Of a stretch of DNA of 64,000 bases, positions 26,281-35,146 are shown in pieces. The notes below the pieces were generated by a model. The model was not told the DNA's origin and made no database searches. It was given only the letters and a program-made list of their open reading frames with translations. The DNA is from Opitutales bacterium (lineage in GTDB: Bacteria > Verrucomicrobiota > Verrucomicrobiia > Opitutales > JABSRG01). A program made the position numbers and the translations under genes. The DNA is taken from positions 1 through 64,000 of the forward strand of contig JABSRG010000006.1 in assembly GCA_013215165.1 (NCBI GenBank), read 5' to 3'. Numbering within the stretch: the stretch's first letter is position 1; every line of letters starts with the position of its first letter.

Positions 26281-28551
26281 ATGGCTTTCCTTCATCAAGA
26301 ATCCACGTGCTTTGTCCAGGTTATTCCCCTGGCTGCCGGCGCGAAGTTGGATGATGGACTGACTTACCGGGTTCCAGATCATTTGATGGAGGCGATGGCA
26401 GAAGGTTGTTTAGTCAGGATTCCTCTTCGGAACTGCTCGGAGCTTGGAGTTGTGGAGAAATTCGATGATGCCGCGCCGCTCGATTTTAAACCAAAACTAG
26501 TCACCGAAATCGTTCATCCGTTTCCTATTATCACGGCTGAGCTTATGAAGTTGGCTCGGTGGATTGCACGCTATTACGCCTGTCGTCTGGACCAAGTTTA
26601 CGAGATGATGCTTCCTGCTGCGGTACGCCGTGGGATGGCTCCTCGAGTGACTGTGCTCGTGCAGCCTGGAAAAGTTAAACCGAGCAAAGAGGATCTGGAC
26701 ACTCTAAAACGGCGTGCGCCTAAGCAGGCCAAATTGCTCTCATTTGTCAGGGATCAAATCCAACCGGTCCCGAAGGTTCCGCTGCTAAAACGTTTAAAAA
26801 TTGGGGTGTCGAGTTATCGATCTTTAGTGGCGAAAGGCTGGCTAGAAGAGTTGTTTCAGACTGTGCAGCGCGATGGCTATGCGGATGCTTTGGGCGAGGA
26901 AGCTGAAGAGATTCAGCAGGGTGGGTTTGAGTTGAGTCCTGATCAGGAGCGCGTAGTCGAAGAACATAGGCAGGCACTCGATTCAGGTGCTTTCAGCGTG
27001 CGGCTGCTGCATGGCGTGACGGGTTCGGGGAAGACGGAAGTCTACCTGAAGGCTGCTGAAAAAGTCTTAGCAGAGGGAGGCAGCGTGCTCTTTCTTGTGC
27101 CCGAAATCGCTTTGGCTCCTCAGACAGTCGCTCGGCTTAGATCACGCCTTAAAGCGCAGGGGTTAGAGGCAGTCGCTTGGCACAGTCATCTCGCCGATGG
27201 TGAACGTTTTGATGCCTGGCGTGCAGTAGTCACCGGAGCCTGTCGCGTGGTCGTGGGAGCCCGTTCTGCGATTTTCGCTCCCCTGCGCGATTTGCGCCTC
27301 ATCATTGTTGATGAGGAGCACGAGCCCGCCTATAAACAGGAAGAGACGCCGCGCTATCAAGGGCGCGATTTGGCAGTCTTCCGCGCGAGTCTGAACAACG
27401 CGTTGTGCGTACTTGGTTCGGCCACACCTTCGATGGAGACACTCTACAATGTGGAGCAGGGGAAATACGGGGTCGATGAAATGAAGAAGCGCATCATCGA
27501 TCGTCCGCTCCCAACGATCCATATCGTCGATATGCGTATGGAGGTGCTCAAAGCTAAGGGGAGCACGGGGATCTCACGGATTCTTGCAGATGGCTTGATT
27601 GATCGTCTTGAAAAGAAGGAACAGAGTATCCTTTTTCTCAACCGTCGTGGCTTCTCGAGTGCATTGCAATGCCTCGACTGTGGCTGGTTTGCGGAATCGC
27701 CTAACTCCAGTATTTCAATGACCTACCACCAGGCCGATGAAGTCTTGCGGTGCCATTTGTCCGGAGTCGAACAACCGGTGCCGCAGCGCTGCCCGCAATG
27801 TGGTTCGACGCAAATGCGTAAACGCGGTTTCGGCACACAACGGATCGAAGCCTCAGTAAAGGCGTTGTTACCCCGCGCTCAGGTGGTGCGTATGGACGCC
27901 GACACGATGAGCAAAAAGAATCTGTATCGCAGCATCCTGAACGATTTTCGACGCGGGCGTATTGATGTTTTGATTGGTACCCAGATGATCGCCAAAGGGC
28001 TTGATTTTCCCAATGTCACACTGGTTGGACTCATCGACGCGGATCTATCGATGCATATGCCCGATTTCCGAGCGACCGAACGGACTTTTCAGCTCTTGGT
28101 TCAAGTCGCGGGTCGAGCGGGGCGGGGTGATGCGGCAGGCGAGGTGATCGCCCAGACTTTCGCCCCGCATGCCGGGCCGCTATTGTTTGCGCGGCAGAAC
28201 GATTTTGAAGGGTTCTATGCCGAAGAGTTGGAGCAGCGAAAGGAATTTTTGTATCCGCCCTATCGGCATCTCGTGCGTCACATTTTTCGTGGACGCAATG
28301 AAGACAAAGTAAGTTTCTATATCGATAAATGGGTTACCTTCGCTGAAGCGAATATGCAGATCCCCGTCGAAGTCCGCGGTCCGGCCCCAGCACCCATTCT
28401 TAAAATACGTGATACTTATCGCTACCAAGTGTGGTTTTTCGCACCCCAGGCTATGCCGCTCGTCCGCGAACTACGGAGATTACGTGCGTCGTTTCCCCTG
28501 GATCCCGAGGTGACCGATGTGATGGACGTGGATCCGATGAATTTGTCGTAG
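26281..28551 (+). CDS. priA: Primosomal protein N' (replication restart helicase)
   Basis: A 756-residue helicase with Walker [17 protein letters not shown] (superfamily 2 box), [33 protein letters not shown] and [15 protein letters not shown]. The zinc module is present: CLDC near residue 462, then a further Cys, and CPQCGS. The N-terminal 3'-DNA-end binding region ([23 protein letters not shown]) is complete. PriA restarts stalled replication forks. There is an insertion with [13 protein letters not shown] between the zinc cysteines. The frame and length are normal. Confidence 0.95.
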   Translation: MAFLHQESTCFVQVIPLAAGAKLDDGLTYRVPDHLMEAMAEGCLVRIPLRNCSELGVVEKFDDAAPLDFKPKLVTEIVHPFPIITAELMKLARWIARYYACRLDQVYEMMLPAAVRRGMAPRVTVLVQPGKVKPSKEDLDTLKRRAPKQAKLLSFVRDQIQPVPKVPLLKRLKIGVSSYRSLVAKGWLEELFQTVQRDGYADALGEEAEEIQQGGFELSPDQERVVEEHRQALDSGAFSVRLLHGVTGSGKTEVYLKAAEKVLAEGGSVLFLVPEIALAPQTVARLRSRLKAQGLEAVAWHSHLADGERFDAWRAVVTGACRVVVGARSAIFAPLRDLRLIIVDEEHEPAYKQEETPRYQGRDLAVFRASLNNALCVLGSATPSMETLYNVEQGKYGVDEMKKRIIDRPLPTIHIVDMRMEVLKAKGSTGISRILADGLIDRLEKKEQSILFLNRRGFSSALQCLDCGWFAESPNSSISMTYHQADEVLRCHLSGVEQPVPQRCPQCGSTQMRKRGFGTQRIEASVKALLPRAQVVRMDADTMSKKNLYRSILNDFRRGRIDVLIGTQMIAKGLDFPNVTLVGLIDADLSMHMPDFRATERTFQLLVQVAGRAGRGDAAGEVIAQTFAPHAGPLLFARQNDFEGFYAEELEQRKEFLYPPYRHLVRHIFRGRNEDKVSFYIDKWVTFAEANMQIPVEVRGPAPAPILKIRDTYRYQVWFFAPQAMPLVRELRRLRASFPLDPEVTDVMDVDPMNLS

Positions 28552-28566
28552 CCGTTGCATCGAGCG

Positions 28567-28899
28567 CTACCCGCTTAGAACTAGAAGCGATTCTTTACGA
28601 TTTTCGAAATCAATAATCTGTTCTCTCTTTGATCGGAAAAACTGTTCTGTTTCTGCTCGTCTCATATTTGGAGTGTTAATCCAAATAATCTTCGGAGGCC
28701 CACCAAGAGTTAAAGCTCTTTGATGAAAATCATCATCTTTCGTTACGATTGTATAGCCTTCCCGTGCGGCGAAATACCAAATTTTTTCATCACTTGCATT
28801 TTCCAGGTTGAAAAAGTTTATGTGGTGGCAGCCCGGGAAGTCTTGAGAGAGCAATTTGACACTTCTGTAAGAGAAATGCTCGTCGAAGAGCAGCTTCAT
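28567..28899 (-). CDS. DUF5615 PIN-like toxin
   Basis: A 110-residue PIN-like protein: MKLLFDEHFSYRSVKLL with the first acidic residue Asp6, then NASDEKIWYFAAREGYTIVTKDDDF with the Asp cluster and WINTPNM. DUF5615 proteins are the putative RNase toxins of DUF433/DUF5615 pairs. It follows its antitoxin gene by 4 bases and ends ~15 bases from the convergent priA end. Confidence 0.85.
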   Translation of the reverse strand: MKLLFDEHFSYRSVKLLSQDFPGCHHINFFNLENASDEKIWYFAAREGYTIVTKDDDFHQRALTLGGPPKIIWINTPNMRRAETEQFFRSKREQIIDFENRKESLLVLSG

Positions 28900-28903
28900 A
28901 CTC

Positions 28904-29122
28904 TTATGCGCTCAACAACCGGCGTTCTCTATCGGCTGCGAATTTGAAGCAGGCTGTGATATCGTCGATTTTGAGCTGAGGGAAATCTTCAAGTATTTCG
29001 TCAACAGATTGGCCTGATGCTAAGAGGTCGAAAATATCGTAAACCGCTATTCTAGAGCCTCTTATGCATGGCTTACCAGATCTCTTTTGGGGATCGATCT
29101 CGATGTGGTCCTCGATTTCCAT
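28904..29122 (-). CDS. DUF433 antitoxin
   Basis: The 72-residue DUF433 protein has IEIDPQKRSGKPCIRGSRIAVYDIFDLLASG and EILEDFPQLKIDDITACFKFAADRE, the winged-helix DNA-binding fold of this antitoxin family. It precedes its toxin in a two-gene unit; the pair is expected to autoregulate. AT-rich promoter sequence lies upstream near 29130-29160. Confidence 0.87.
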   Translation of the reverse strand: MEIEDHIEIDPQKRSGKPCIRGSRIAVYDIFDLLASGQSVDEILEDFPQLKIDDITACFKFAADRERRLLSA

Positions 29123-29422
29123 AATTCACACTATATGCGGTCAATATATTCGATCAAACACATTTAAATGGTTGTAGGCTGGGGTAGTCTTTGGGAATTC
29201 TGAGATAAGAGCCGTGTGATTGAGAATGAGTCCACTCCTTATCCGCTAATTCACGCGAATGAACGCGAATCGTTCCTGAAGCCTGTCGTGGTGATTGGAA
29301 TTTGTGGCCGAGAAAGGAATCTGAGGTGATGCGGGGGGTGAATAATTGATCTCTTTGGGGCTCTTCTGCCAGAATGACTTGAAGTTCGATATATGCTGAC
29401 GAACGTTATGATTACAGTCCTA
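29123..29422. other. Intergenic region with family D motif
   Basis: It contains the D-family motif CGCTAATTCACGCGAATGAA near 29244, and otherwise no gene. It would carry the divergent promoters of the DUF433 and the cysteine-rich genes; no confident -35/-10 pair was found. Confidence 0.4.
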
Positions 29423-29806
29423 ATGAAAACGCTCCGTGACATCTTATGCTTTCTGATCTCAAGCGGAGTGATTTTGGGCAGCGTTTCGTTTCCTGCGGTT
29501 AGTGATTTTTCCCATGATTCGGGCTCGTGCTGCTGCTCGAGTGAGGCGGATTTATCGATTGTTGTGGAGTCGTGCTGTTCACCTTCGGGGAATAATGATC
29601 CGTGCGACCTTTTAAAAGATTCCGAATCATGCTGTTCTGAGCACTGTCAGAATTGTAATACATTCTTCTCGAAAATACTTTTGTATCATCAAGAGCAGCC
29701 CCATTGCTCGCTGGGTCAGGAGAGTTTTCATTTTCGGTTTTCCCGTGAAATCGGGTCATCTTTAACTCATTCGCCCGATACACCGCCTCCGAAGGCGTTG
29801 GCTTAA
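29423..29806 (+). CDS. Secreted cysteine-rich protein
   Basis: Starting at MKTLRDIL the first ~26 residues form a signal peptide (ILCFLISSGVILGSVSFPAVS). The mature region holds eleven cysteines in CCC, CC, CC, HC and NC groups with His and acidic residues (SCCCSSEAD, ESCCS, DSESCCSEHCQNCNTFF, PHC), then a hydrophilic tail ending PDTPPPKALA. Longer in-frame starts at 29393 and 29408 exist. It is not recognised as a family with certainty. The Cys/His clusters suggest metal binding outside the cytoplasm. A 46-residue cysteine-rich peptide follows 45 bases downstream, so the two probably form an operon ending at the terminator at 30019. Confidence 0.65.
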   Translation: MKTLRDILCFLISSGVILGSVSFPAVSDFSHDSGSCCCSSEADLSIVVESCCSPSGNNDPCDLLKDSESCCSEHCQNCNTFFSKILLYHQEQPHCSLGQESFHFRFSREIGSSLTHSPDTPPPKALA

Positions 29807-29851
29807 TTTTGAGATTCTAATTCGATTTTAAATTTAAACCAAAGTATCAAA

Positions 29852-29992
29852 ATGAAAACACTTATAGCCTTAGCAATGGCCTGCTCACTAGGAGTAGCCA
29901 CAAATATAGCAGCCGAACAGAACGGGCCATGCCCATGCTGCGAAGCCGACTGCACCTGCACAGTATGTGCTTGCTGCGAATGTGCTGAATAG
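29852..29992 (+). CDS. Small exported metallothionein-like peptide
   Basis: A 46-residue frame starts at ATG 29852. Residues 1-21 are a signal peptide (MKTLIALAMACSLGVATNIA). The mature ~25 residues carry nine cysteines in C-x-C-C, C-x-C-x2-C-x-C-C-x-C arrangement with Glu/Asp between. A perfect terminator follows 27 bases after the stop. No family is recognised. The spacing is like metal-thiolate peptides, but export is unusual, because metallothioneins are cytosolic. A periplasmic copper- or mercury-binding role is inference. Confidence 0.7.
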   Translation: MKTLIALAMACSLGVATNIAAEQNGPCPCCEADCTCTVCACCECAE

Positions 29993-30018
29993 AGGGACTC
30001 TCTCGGGCATTTAGCCGA

Positions 30019-30047
30019 CCCCGCCACAACGTGTGGCGGGGTTTTTT
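30019..30047 (+). terminator. Strong intrinsic terminator of the cysteine-rich operon
   Basis: CCCCGCCACA pairs perfectly with TGTGGCGGGG around loop ACG, followed by six T. Confidence 0.95.
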
Positions 30048-30278
30048 GTTTTGATAGGGTCTTGGAGAGCCGCTTTTTTCAATCCATTGATGGAAACATC
30101 GGGTATTTCGTTGTCCTCGCTTGGCTTCTGGTGAGCGGGGATGTTTGAAGTGGTTCCGAACCTTGGACAGGTTTCGATCCACTTCAGTCCATATCGCAGC
30201 GAAAGGCAGGGAAATCGACCCGTCACTCTATGGTAAGCCCGAGGCCGAAGGAAGACGATTCAACTGTGAATCAATGGC

Positions 30279-30995
30279 TTAACGACTTCTAAAATCAGCC
30301 CGTTTACGAAAACCGCGATCCTTCCACTCATATTTCGATTTTTCATTATTAAGATCGTCTACGAATCCAGTGAGTTTCTTACCGGTGTCATCCGCTAAAA
30401 ATTCGTTTGCGACAGCCAAGTTGATGATCGACTTGAGCTCGTTTGCTGACTTCGAGGCGGCGAATCTTTTCAAAATCCTAGCCTTTGCAGAGTGCGGGAT
30501 GACCCCTAGAAAGCCCCAAAATCTATAGCGGATGATAACAACTATACCCATGACTATTGAGGCGATCAAAAGCACTTCAATCGAGGTGATCCATGAGTAA
30601 AAGGAGGTCACCTTCGACCCCCAGCCATGGATAGTATCAGAGACATGGTCATATATGCGCTCAAACCAGTTACGATATTCGGAGATCTTCACATATCCGC
30701 CATACTCGTTAGCTTTGACTTCAAAAACGATCTCCTCATTCAATGAGTCCGTGAGGATGTTTAACAATGAAGAGCCAGTGGAATAACGATTTTCAATCTT
30801 CATTGGGCGATTGAGGATATCATCGTGCAGATTAACCTCTAGAGAGTAGTATTGAGACAACTGATCTAAGATCTCTTTCATGGGCACCTCAATGATGCGT
30901 GGCCCGGACACCCCCCTCACATTTACAACAGCGATAGCTGCTGCAAAAACGAAGCCCAGTAGCAGAGTGAGGACGAAAAGCAATTTCACCTTCAT
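30279..30995 (-). CDS. Membrane protein with N-terminal STN-like region
   Basis: This 238-residue protein has an N-terminal signal anchor (LLFVLTLLLGFVFAAAIAVVNV). A ~55-residue stretch follows (IIEVPMKEILDQLSQYYSLEVNLHDD...NRPMKIENRYSTGSSLLNILTDSL) resembling the STN fold of secretins and FecR-linked receptors. A second span lies at about 140-165, and the charged C terminus ends EWKDRGFRKRADF. The gene overlaps the lipase gene end by 4 bases (ATGA), so a functional pair is likely. The STN reading is by eye. The function is unknown. Confidence 0.6.
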   Translation of the reverse strand: MKVKLLFVLTLLLGFVFAAAIAVVNVRGVSGPRIIEVPMKEILDQLSQYYSLEVNLHDDILNRPMKIENRYSTGSSLLNILTDSLNEEIVFEVKANEYGGYVKISEYRNWFERIYDHVSDTIHGWGSKVTSFYSWITSIEVLLIASIVMGIVVIIRYRFWGFLGVIPHSAKARILKRFAASKSANELKSIINLAVANEFLADDTGKKLTGFVDDLNNEKSKYEWKDRGFRKRADFRSR

Positions 30996-32173
30996 GACCC
31001 CAAGTCTCCTATGGGATCGGTTTTCGCTTCATTTGGTTTTTCCGGCTTGAATATCTTTAAATTACGCGGGCGGGCCAAATGCCGGAGCTTCCTTCGGTAG
31101 AGTCCCATATCATGATAGCGATCAATTCGGCGATAGGAGTCCGGCATAGTTATGATTGATATCAGGCGCTTAATTCGCTGGCCCAAGTCGAAATTCGTGA
31201 AGGTCTTAAAGGTGAATTCACCATCTTTATCCTCGGTAGCATTAGCCATGTATCTCAAGTCACCCGCATGAAGGTATCCCTGACGTTTCGTCGCGAATTT
31301 TCGGAACCATAAAAAGAATGAAGGGAAAAGAAATGTAGATAGCACCTGGTTTATAAACTTCAGCACGGCCACATGTTCTTTAGAAGGTGGGAGTAAGGTG
31401 ACCGGATCAAACGAGTTTACGACCCGGTATATAGGGGTATAAAACTCCTGGAAAAACTCATAATTACCCAGGCGAGGCGCTCCAAAGGTGTAGCAAGCAG
31501 CCAGGTTATCTTTGGGTTGGAAATAAGCACATAAGACTGCGAGCGCTCCTCCGAGAGAATGACCGGTAAGGTAGAGCGGGTATTCTCGAACGCACTTCAG
31601 TTGTTCGTTTATGTCCGTTTCTGCATTCTTGTAGCTCCTCCAAATTCCTCGATGCACTTGTGGAGGTACTTTTTCATCTGGTCGCTTCGCTCTTACATCC
31701 TCGAGCTTTGCATCGACATTATTGAGCCAGTCTACAGCAGAGGTGGAGCCCCTGAAGGCGATCACTGCAAACCGATGGTCAGGATTATCCGGGTCATCGT
31801 AGGTCGCTAAAAAGGCCTCGGTGTCGTTAGTAGGATCCCCCTCATCATTAAAGATGGTCGCCTGCAATTTTAAGCCAGCTAGCCCCAGGATTTCCTCAAG
31901 CTTAGACGCATCGCCTCTATTTTCAGACCATCGTGACTTAAGCTCTGAGAGGCGCACCTCGATTGTTTTCGGATCGGAAATTTCCGCCAAGTCTTCGGCC
32001 AGCTTGAACACTGACTCTTCCGTGGCTTGTTCGAAACGTATATAAGCCGCATCTGCTAAGATCGCCATGAGCCATGCGGTTCGATTGCTAAATGCGGCAC
32101 GCTGGGTCGGGTAATGAGCTCCATTTTGGCCGAGCTCCTTTGCATTTTCTAACAGGTTTTTCTCATCTGGCAT
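30992..32173 (-). CDS. Class 3 lipase-family protein
   Basis: A 393-residue lipase_3-type alpha/beta hydrolase: AVIAFRGSTSAVDWLNNVDAK with the oxyanion region, PLYLTGHSLGGALAVLCAY with the catalytic Ser of GHSLGG, TFGAPRLGNYEF, and RVVNSFDPVTLLPP with the catalytic Asp; the His is probably RYHDMGLY. There is no signal peptide; hydrophobic FLFPSFFLWF near residue 285 could associate with membranes. It is coupled to a membrane protein. Such cytosolic lipases with membrane partners occur among envelope and self-targeting effectors, but nothing here proves that. Confidence 0.8.
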   Translation of the reverse strand: MPDEKNLLENAKELGQNGAHYPTQRAAFSNRTAWLMAILADAAYIRFEQATEESVFKLAEDLAEISDPKTIEVRLSELKSRWSENRGDASKLEEILGLAGLKLQATIFNDEGDPTNDTEAFLATYDDPDNPDHRFAVIAFRGSTSAVDWLNNVDAKLEDVRAKRPDEKVPPQVHRGIWRSYKNAETDINEQLKCVREYPLYLTGHSLGGALAVLCAYFQPKDNLAACYTFGAPRLGNYEFFQEFYTPIYRVVNSFDPVTLLPPSKEHVAVLKFINQVLSTFLFPSFFLWFRKFATKRQGYLHAGDLRYMANATEDKDGEFTFKTFTNFDLGQRIKRLISIITMPDSYRRIDRYHDMGLYRRKLRHLARPRNLKIFKPEKPNEAKTDPIGDLGS

Positions 32174-32318
32174 GCCGGATTGATAGCAGGATCTGTGAAA
32201 ATCTCTTTTCAGATCTCATAGGCTACGAAGCGGATCATCGGAGAGAGTGTTGTAAGATAGATCCTGCTTCATCTCTGATTAAATGGCTGCGCCTCTTTTT
32301 TTCTCCCAAACTCTAACT

Positions 32319-32618
32319 TCACGAAACGATCGGGGATGCTGCATCTTTCCCGATTACTGTGGTCCATTCCCGGACATGCCAAGAAGTCACGAGTCTATTG
32401 GTGACATAAGGATCTGCCTTTGCATAAGATTCCGCGGCCTCGGGGGAATCCCCTTTAAACACCAGTGCGGCTCCGTCAGCTGGGTCTGCAAAGGCACCAC
32501 CCAAGAATAACTCGCCTCGATCGATAGCGGCTTTTGCTAGGGAGAGGTGCTCATCCCGGTAGACTCCGCGTCGCTCGAGATAGTCAGACGCATATTTATA
32601 GAAGAGTATGTAATGCAT
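32319..32618 (-). CDS. YciI-like protein
   Basis: A 99-residue protein with YIL-x-Y near the start, YRDEHLSLAKAAIDRGELFLGGAFADPADGAALVF and ADPYVTNRLVTSWHVREW, the YciI ferredoxin-like dimer fold with the conserved His (DEHL) and late Asp-Pro-Tyr. YciI relatives include muconolactone-isomerase-like enzymes. It starts 3 bases after the SDR-histone gene stop and is probably cotranscribed with it. Confidence 0.85.
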   Translation of the reverse strand: MHYILFYKYASDYLERRGVYRDEHLSLAKAAIDRGELFLGGAFADPADGAALVFKGDSPEAAESYAKADPYVTNRLVTSWHVREWTTVIGKDAASPIVS

Positions 32619-32621
32619 GAG

Positions 32622-34115
32622 CTAGGTGTATTTATCATCTGGTTCCGCTGAGACCTTCTTAGCTGGGGTACGTTTCTTTGCTGCTGTCCTCTTTTTGGCA
32701 GGGCTTTTCTTGGGGGCTGTTTTCTTTTTTGCCGGGGTCTTTTTCTTGGCTGGCGTGCGTTTTTTAGGAGCGGCTGTGTCGGTTTTTGAGGGGGCTTTTT
32801 GTTGAGCTGAGTCGCTGGCTTTCAGTTCTGACGAAGCAGATTTTTTAGCGGGTGCCTTCTTCTTGGCGGCAGATTTTTTGGCAGGGCGTTTTTTGGGTGC
32901 AGGCTCATCGGCTGAATCTGTTTCTATGGGGGTTTTTTCTTCCTCAACGGTTTTGTTATTGGGCTCTTTCTTTTCCTCGGGCTGTGGGGTGTCACGTTGC
33001 TGGGAGCGACGTTCTTTCCAGCGTCGTCGGCGTTCGCGGTTGCGCTGTTGTTTGCGATTGGGAGTCGATTCGTCAGAGCTTCCTTTTTCTTGATTTGACG
33101 GGGATGAATCGTCGTCTTTGTCGGTTGAGTTAGTATCGCGGGTGTCGGGCTTCCGACCACGTCCGCCGCGGCCGCGCGAGCGTGATTTTGGCTGGGCCTC
33201 GACGCGGGCTTCAAATTCTTCTTCAGCCGCTTCGTCGTATTCTAGGGACTCGACTAGGCTGGTGTAGGTGACGGGTTCGTCGCTGGGTTTGGAGTTTTTG
33301 CGCTGGGGCTTGAGTGTGGGGATGAGTTCAGGTTCGCGCCGGGTTTTGTCCGGGGGCGGAAGTTGGACGCTGCTGTAGCTGCCTGGTTTCAGGACTGTGC
33401 GCGCGAGAGGAGCTGGGCCCTTAGGGGTGCGGGGGCGGAGGTAGATTTCTGTTGCGAAGTTGCCCTCGCGTCCGATCACCAATTGTTCCAGCACGTCGGC
33501 TACGGCTTCGGGGTCGATGCGGTTTTGGGAGTCGATGTGTTGTTTTACATCCGCCTCAGCACTTTGTTCAGAAGAGTCGCTTTCCGTGACGAAGAACTCG
33601 GTGTGGAGCATTGTGATTCTGAGGCCTGAGTCGTGGTTCTGACGCTGTAGAGCCTCAAATGCGGCTTTGAGCGGACTCAGCGTCGCGAGAGACAGGACGG
33701 GCTGGCTTTCCTCAACGGCTTGTGATGGGCACACATAGAGCAAGTTGCCGTGCGTCTGGTTGAGGTCTTCGATGCAGAGCCGTGCGACGAAAAGTGGAAG
33801 AGCCGTATGGAGCTTTAAAAAGAGTTCGAGCTCTTCGGGTGCAATGCGGTTAAACTCAGTTTGCTGGGGTAAGTAGTTGCTGGTGAACGCGACCACTGAA
33901 AGGCATGCGCCGGCCTCGTGGATCTTTCCGATGGCGTCGTGCACCGCGCTGAAGTCTGCCAGATCGATCTCGAGTTTTATAAACGACTTGTCGTCGATCC
34001 CACTCGCTGAGAAATCGCGTCCGAGGGCAAAGACTCGAAATCCAATTTTAAGAAGGCGCCGACAGAGGCCTTCACCAAGGCGCGAATCGGCGCCGATCAC
34101 TAAAGCTTGATCCAT
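32622..34115 (-). CDS. SDR-fold protein fused to a histone H1-like basic tail
   Basis: A 497-residue two-part protein. Residues 1-230 are a Rossmann short-chain dehydrogenase fold: VIGADSRLGEGLCRRLL nucleotide loop, FALGRDFSAS, IDLADFSAVHDAI, NLLYVCPS, LKAAFEAL. The catalytic Y-x3-K has Lys in SPLKAAFEAL but Leu where Tyr should be, so it is likely inactive as a dehydrogenase. The second half is low-complexity: RGRGGRGRK at about 315-325, a strongly Arg-rich patch (RNRERRRRWKERRSQQR), then ~90 residues of repeated PAKK/AKKK/TPAKKK units ending EPDDKYT, like bacterial histone H1/HC1-type tails. It is probably DNA- or RNA-binding; the nucleotide-sensing part is inference. Confidence 0.8.
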   Translation of the reverse strand: MDQALVIGADSRLGEGLCRRLLKIGFRVFALGRDFSASGIDDKSFIKLEIDLADFSAVHDAIGKIHEAGACLSVVAFTSNYLPQQTEFNRIAPEELELFLKLHTALPLFVARLCIEDLNQTHGNLLYVCPSQAVEESQPVLSLATLSPLKAAFEALQRQNHDSGLRITMLHTEFFVTESDSSEQSAEADVKQHIDSQNRIDPEAVADVLEQLVIGREGNFATEIYLRPRTPKGPAPLARTVLKPGSYSSVQLPPPDKTRREPELIPTLKPQRKNSKPSDEPVTYTSLVESLEYDEAAEEEFEARVEAQPKSRSRGRGGRGRKPDTRDTNSTDKDDDSSPSNQEKGSSDESTPNRKQQRNRERRRRWKERRSQQRDTPQPEEKKEPNNKTVEEEKTPIETDSADEPAPKKRPAKKSAAKKKAPAKKSASSELKASDSAQQKAPSKTDTAAPKKRTPAKKKTPAKKKTAPKKSPAKKRTAAKKRTPAKKVSAEPDDKYT

Positions 34116-34132
34116 TGATCTGTAAAAGGGGG

Positions 34133-35146
34133 TTAACCGACGGCCACGGGGACTCGGGGAAATGCTTCCTCGAGTCTATCCTGTATGAACGTGACGACGG
34201 ATTGGTGGTGCTCATTTTTGAGAGAAACGAGGCCAGATTTGCGTTCGAGTTGCTGGAAGTAAAGATCTGAATCGGGACGCTGTTTACGTATGGTCTTGAA
34301 GGTGTCGAGGCCCATGCGGAACGTGCCTAGGCTGAAGCTATCCAGCTCTTCTGCTTGGAAGCTGGATTGGACTGCATCGAGCAGCTCGGTATAGGCGGAT
34401 TCCCAGCCCTCGATGGGAATCGCGGGATCGATGCAGAGGCGGACGCGCCATCCGGCATCCCGCGCGGCACGTGCCGCCTTGAGGCGACGTTTTGGAGAGG
34501 CAGTCCAAGATTCGTAGCGGCGATAGACGCGATCGGGCGACAGAGTCCAGGCCAGCAGAATCGAGGGGTCGGGTTGGATGTCTGAGATGACACGGAAGTT
34601 GGAAGACTTGGTGCGGATCTCTATCTCCAGATCGCTCCGCGCACGCGCCGCTTCGATCCAGAACCGCGAAACGGGGAACAGGTGTTCAAAGCCAAGTAGG
34701 TCTGTGTTGTAGGAGAGGGCTAGGTAAAGGGGTTGGCTGGTATCGCTCCGCTCAGGAATCGCCTGGTCTACGGCTTCTAGTATGTCTTCTTGGTTCACGT
34801 AGAGGACAATGTTTCCAGACGGGTAGAGTCCTTGGAGAAAGCAATAATCGCAGTTGTAGAGGCAATTCGCGATGGGGGTGTTGTAGGTGAAATTAGTATA
34901 ACCAAAGTCTTGGGCTTGTTCACTCCCGTCATAGAGGTAGGGGGCTTCTTTATATGCCAGGATAAGCTTCATGCTCTTCTTCTGGCTTTGGAAGTGTTGT
35001 CCGGGTCGGTTGAATACGTCTTTGTAATGATCAACGGGTATCCAGATTGCCTCTGGGAATTTCTCGGCTACATGTTTTCCCAGTCTAGTATTCCGCGTTT
35101 CCGGTTCGTGGTAGATGTGGGAGAATCTAGAGGTTGTGGAACTCAT
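34133..35146 (-). CDS. Spore-photoproduct-lyase-like radical SAM protein
   Basis: Starting at MSSTTSRF the protein is 337 residues, overlapping the nucleosidase gene by 20 bases. The 4Fe-4S motif is C95-x3-C99-x2-C102 in ANCLYNCDYCFLQG. YPSGNIVLYVN, ALSYNTDLLGFEHL, EIRTKSSNF and LAWTLSPDRVYRRYE follow, the usual order in the SPL-like family found in non-sporulating bacteria. True SPL repairs the spore thymine dimer; here the target is not known, though DNA photoproduct repair is possible. The upstream nucleosidase could remove 5'-deoxyadenosine made by radical SAM chemistry. Confidence 0.87.
   Translation of the reverse strand: MSSTTSRFSHIYHEPETRNTRLGKHVAEKFPEAIWIPVDHYKDVFNRPGQHFQSQKKSMKLILAYKEAPYLYDGSEQAQDFGYTNFTYNTPIANCLYNCDYCFLQGLYPSGNIVLYVNQEDILEAVDQAIPERSDTSQPLYLALSYNTDLLGFEHLFPVSRFWIEAARARSDLEIEIRTKSSNFRVISDIQPDPSILLAWTLSPDRVYRRYESWTASPKRRLKAARAARDAGWRVRLCIDPAIPIEGWESAYTELLDAVQSSFQAEELDSFSLGTFRMGLDTFKTIRKQRPDSDLYFQQLERKSGLVSLKNEHHQSVVTFIQDRLEEAFPRVPVAVG

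Noticed and set aside
29862-30182. Minus-strand frame of 106 codons over the metallothionein-like gene
   Set aside because: It is antisense to a signal-peptide gene and a perfect terminator; composition does not look coding.
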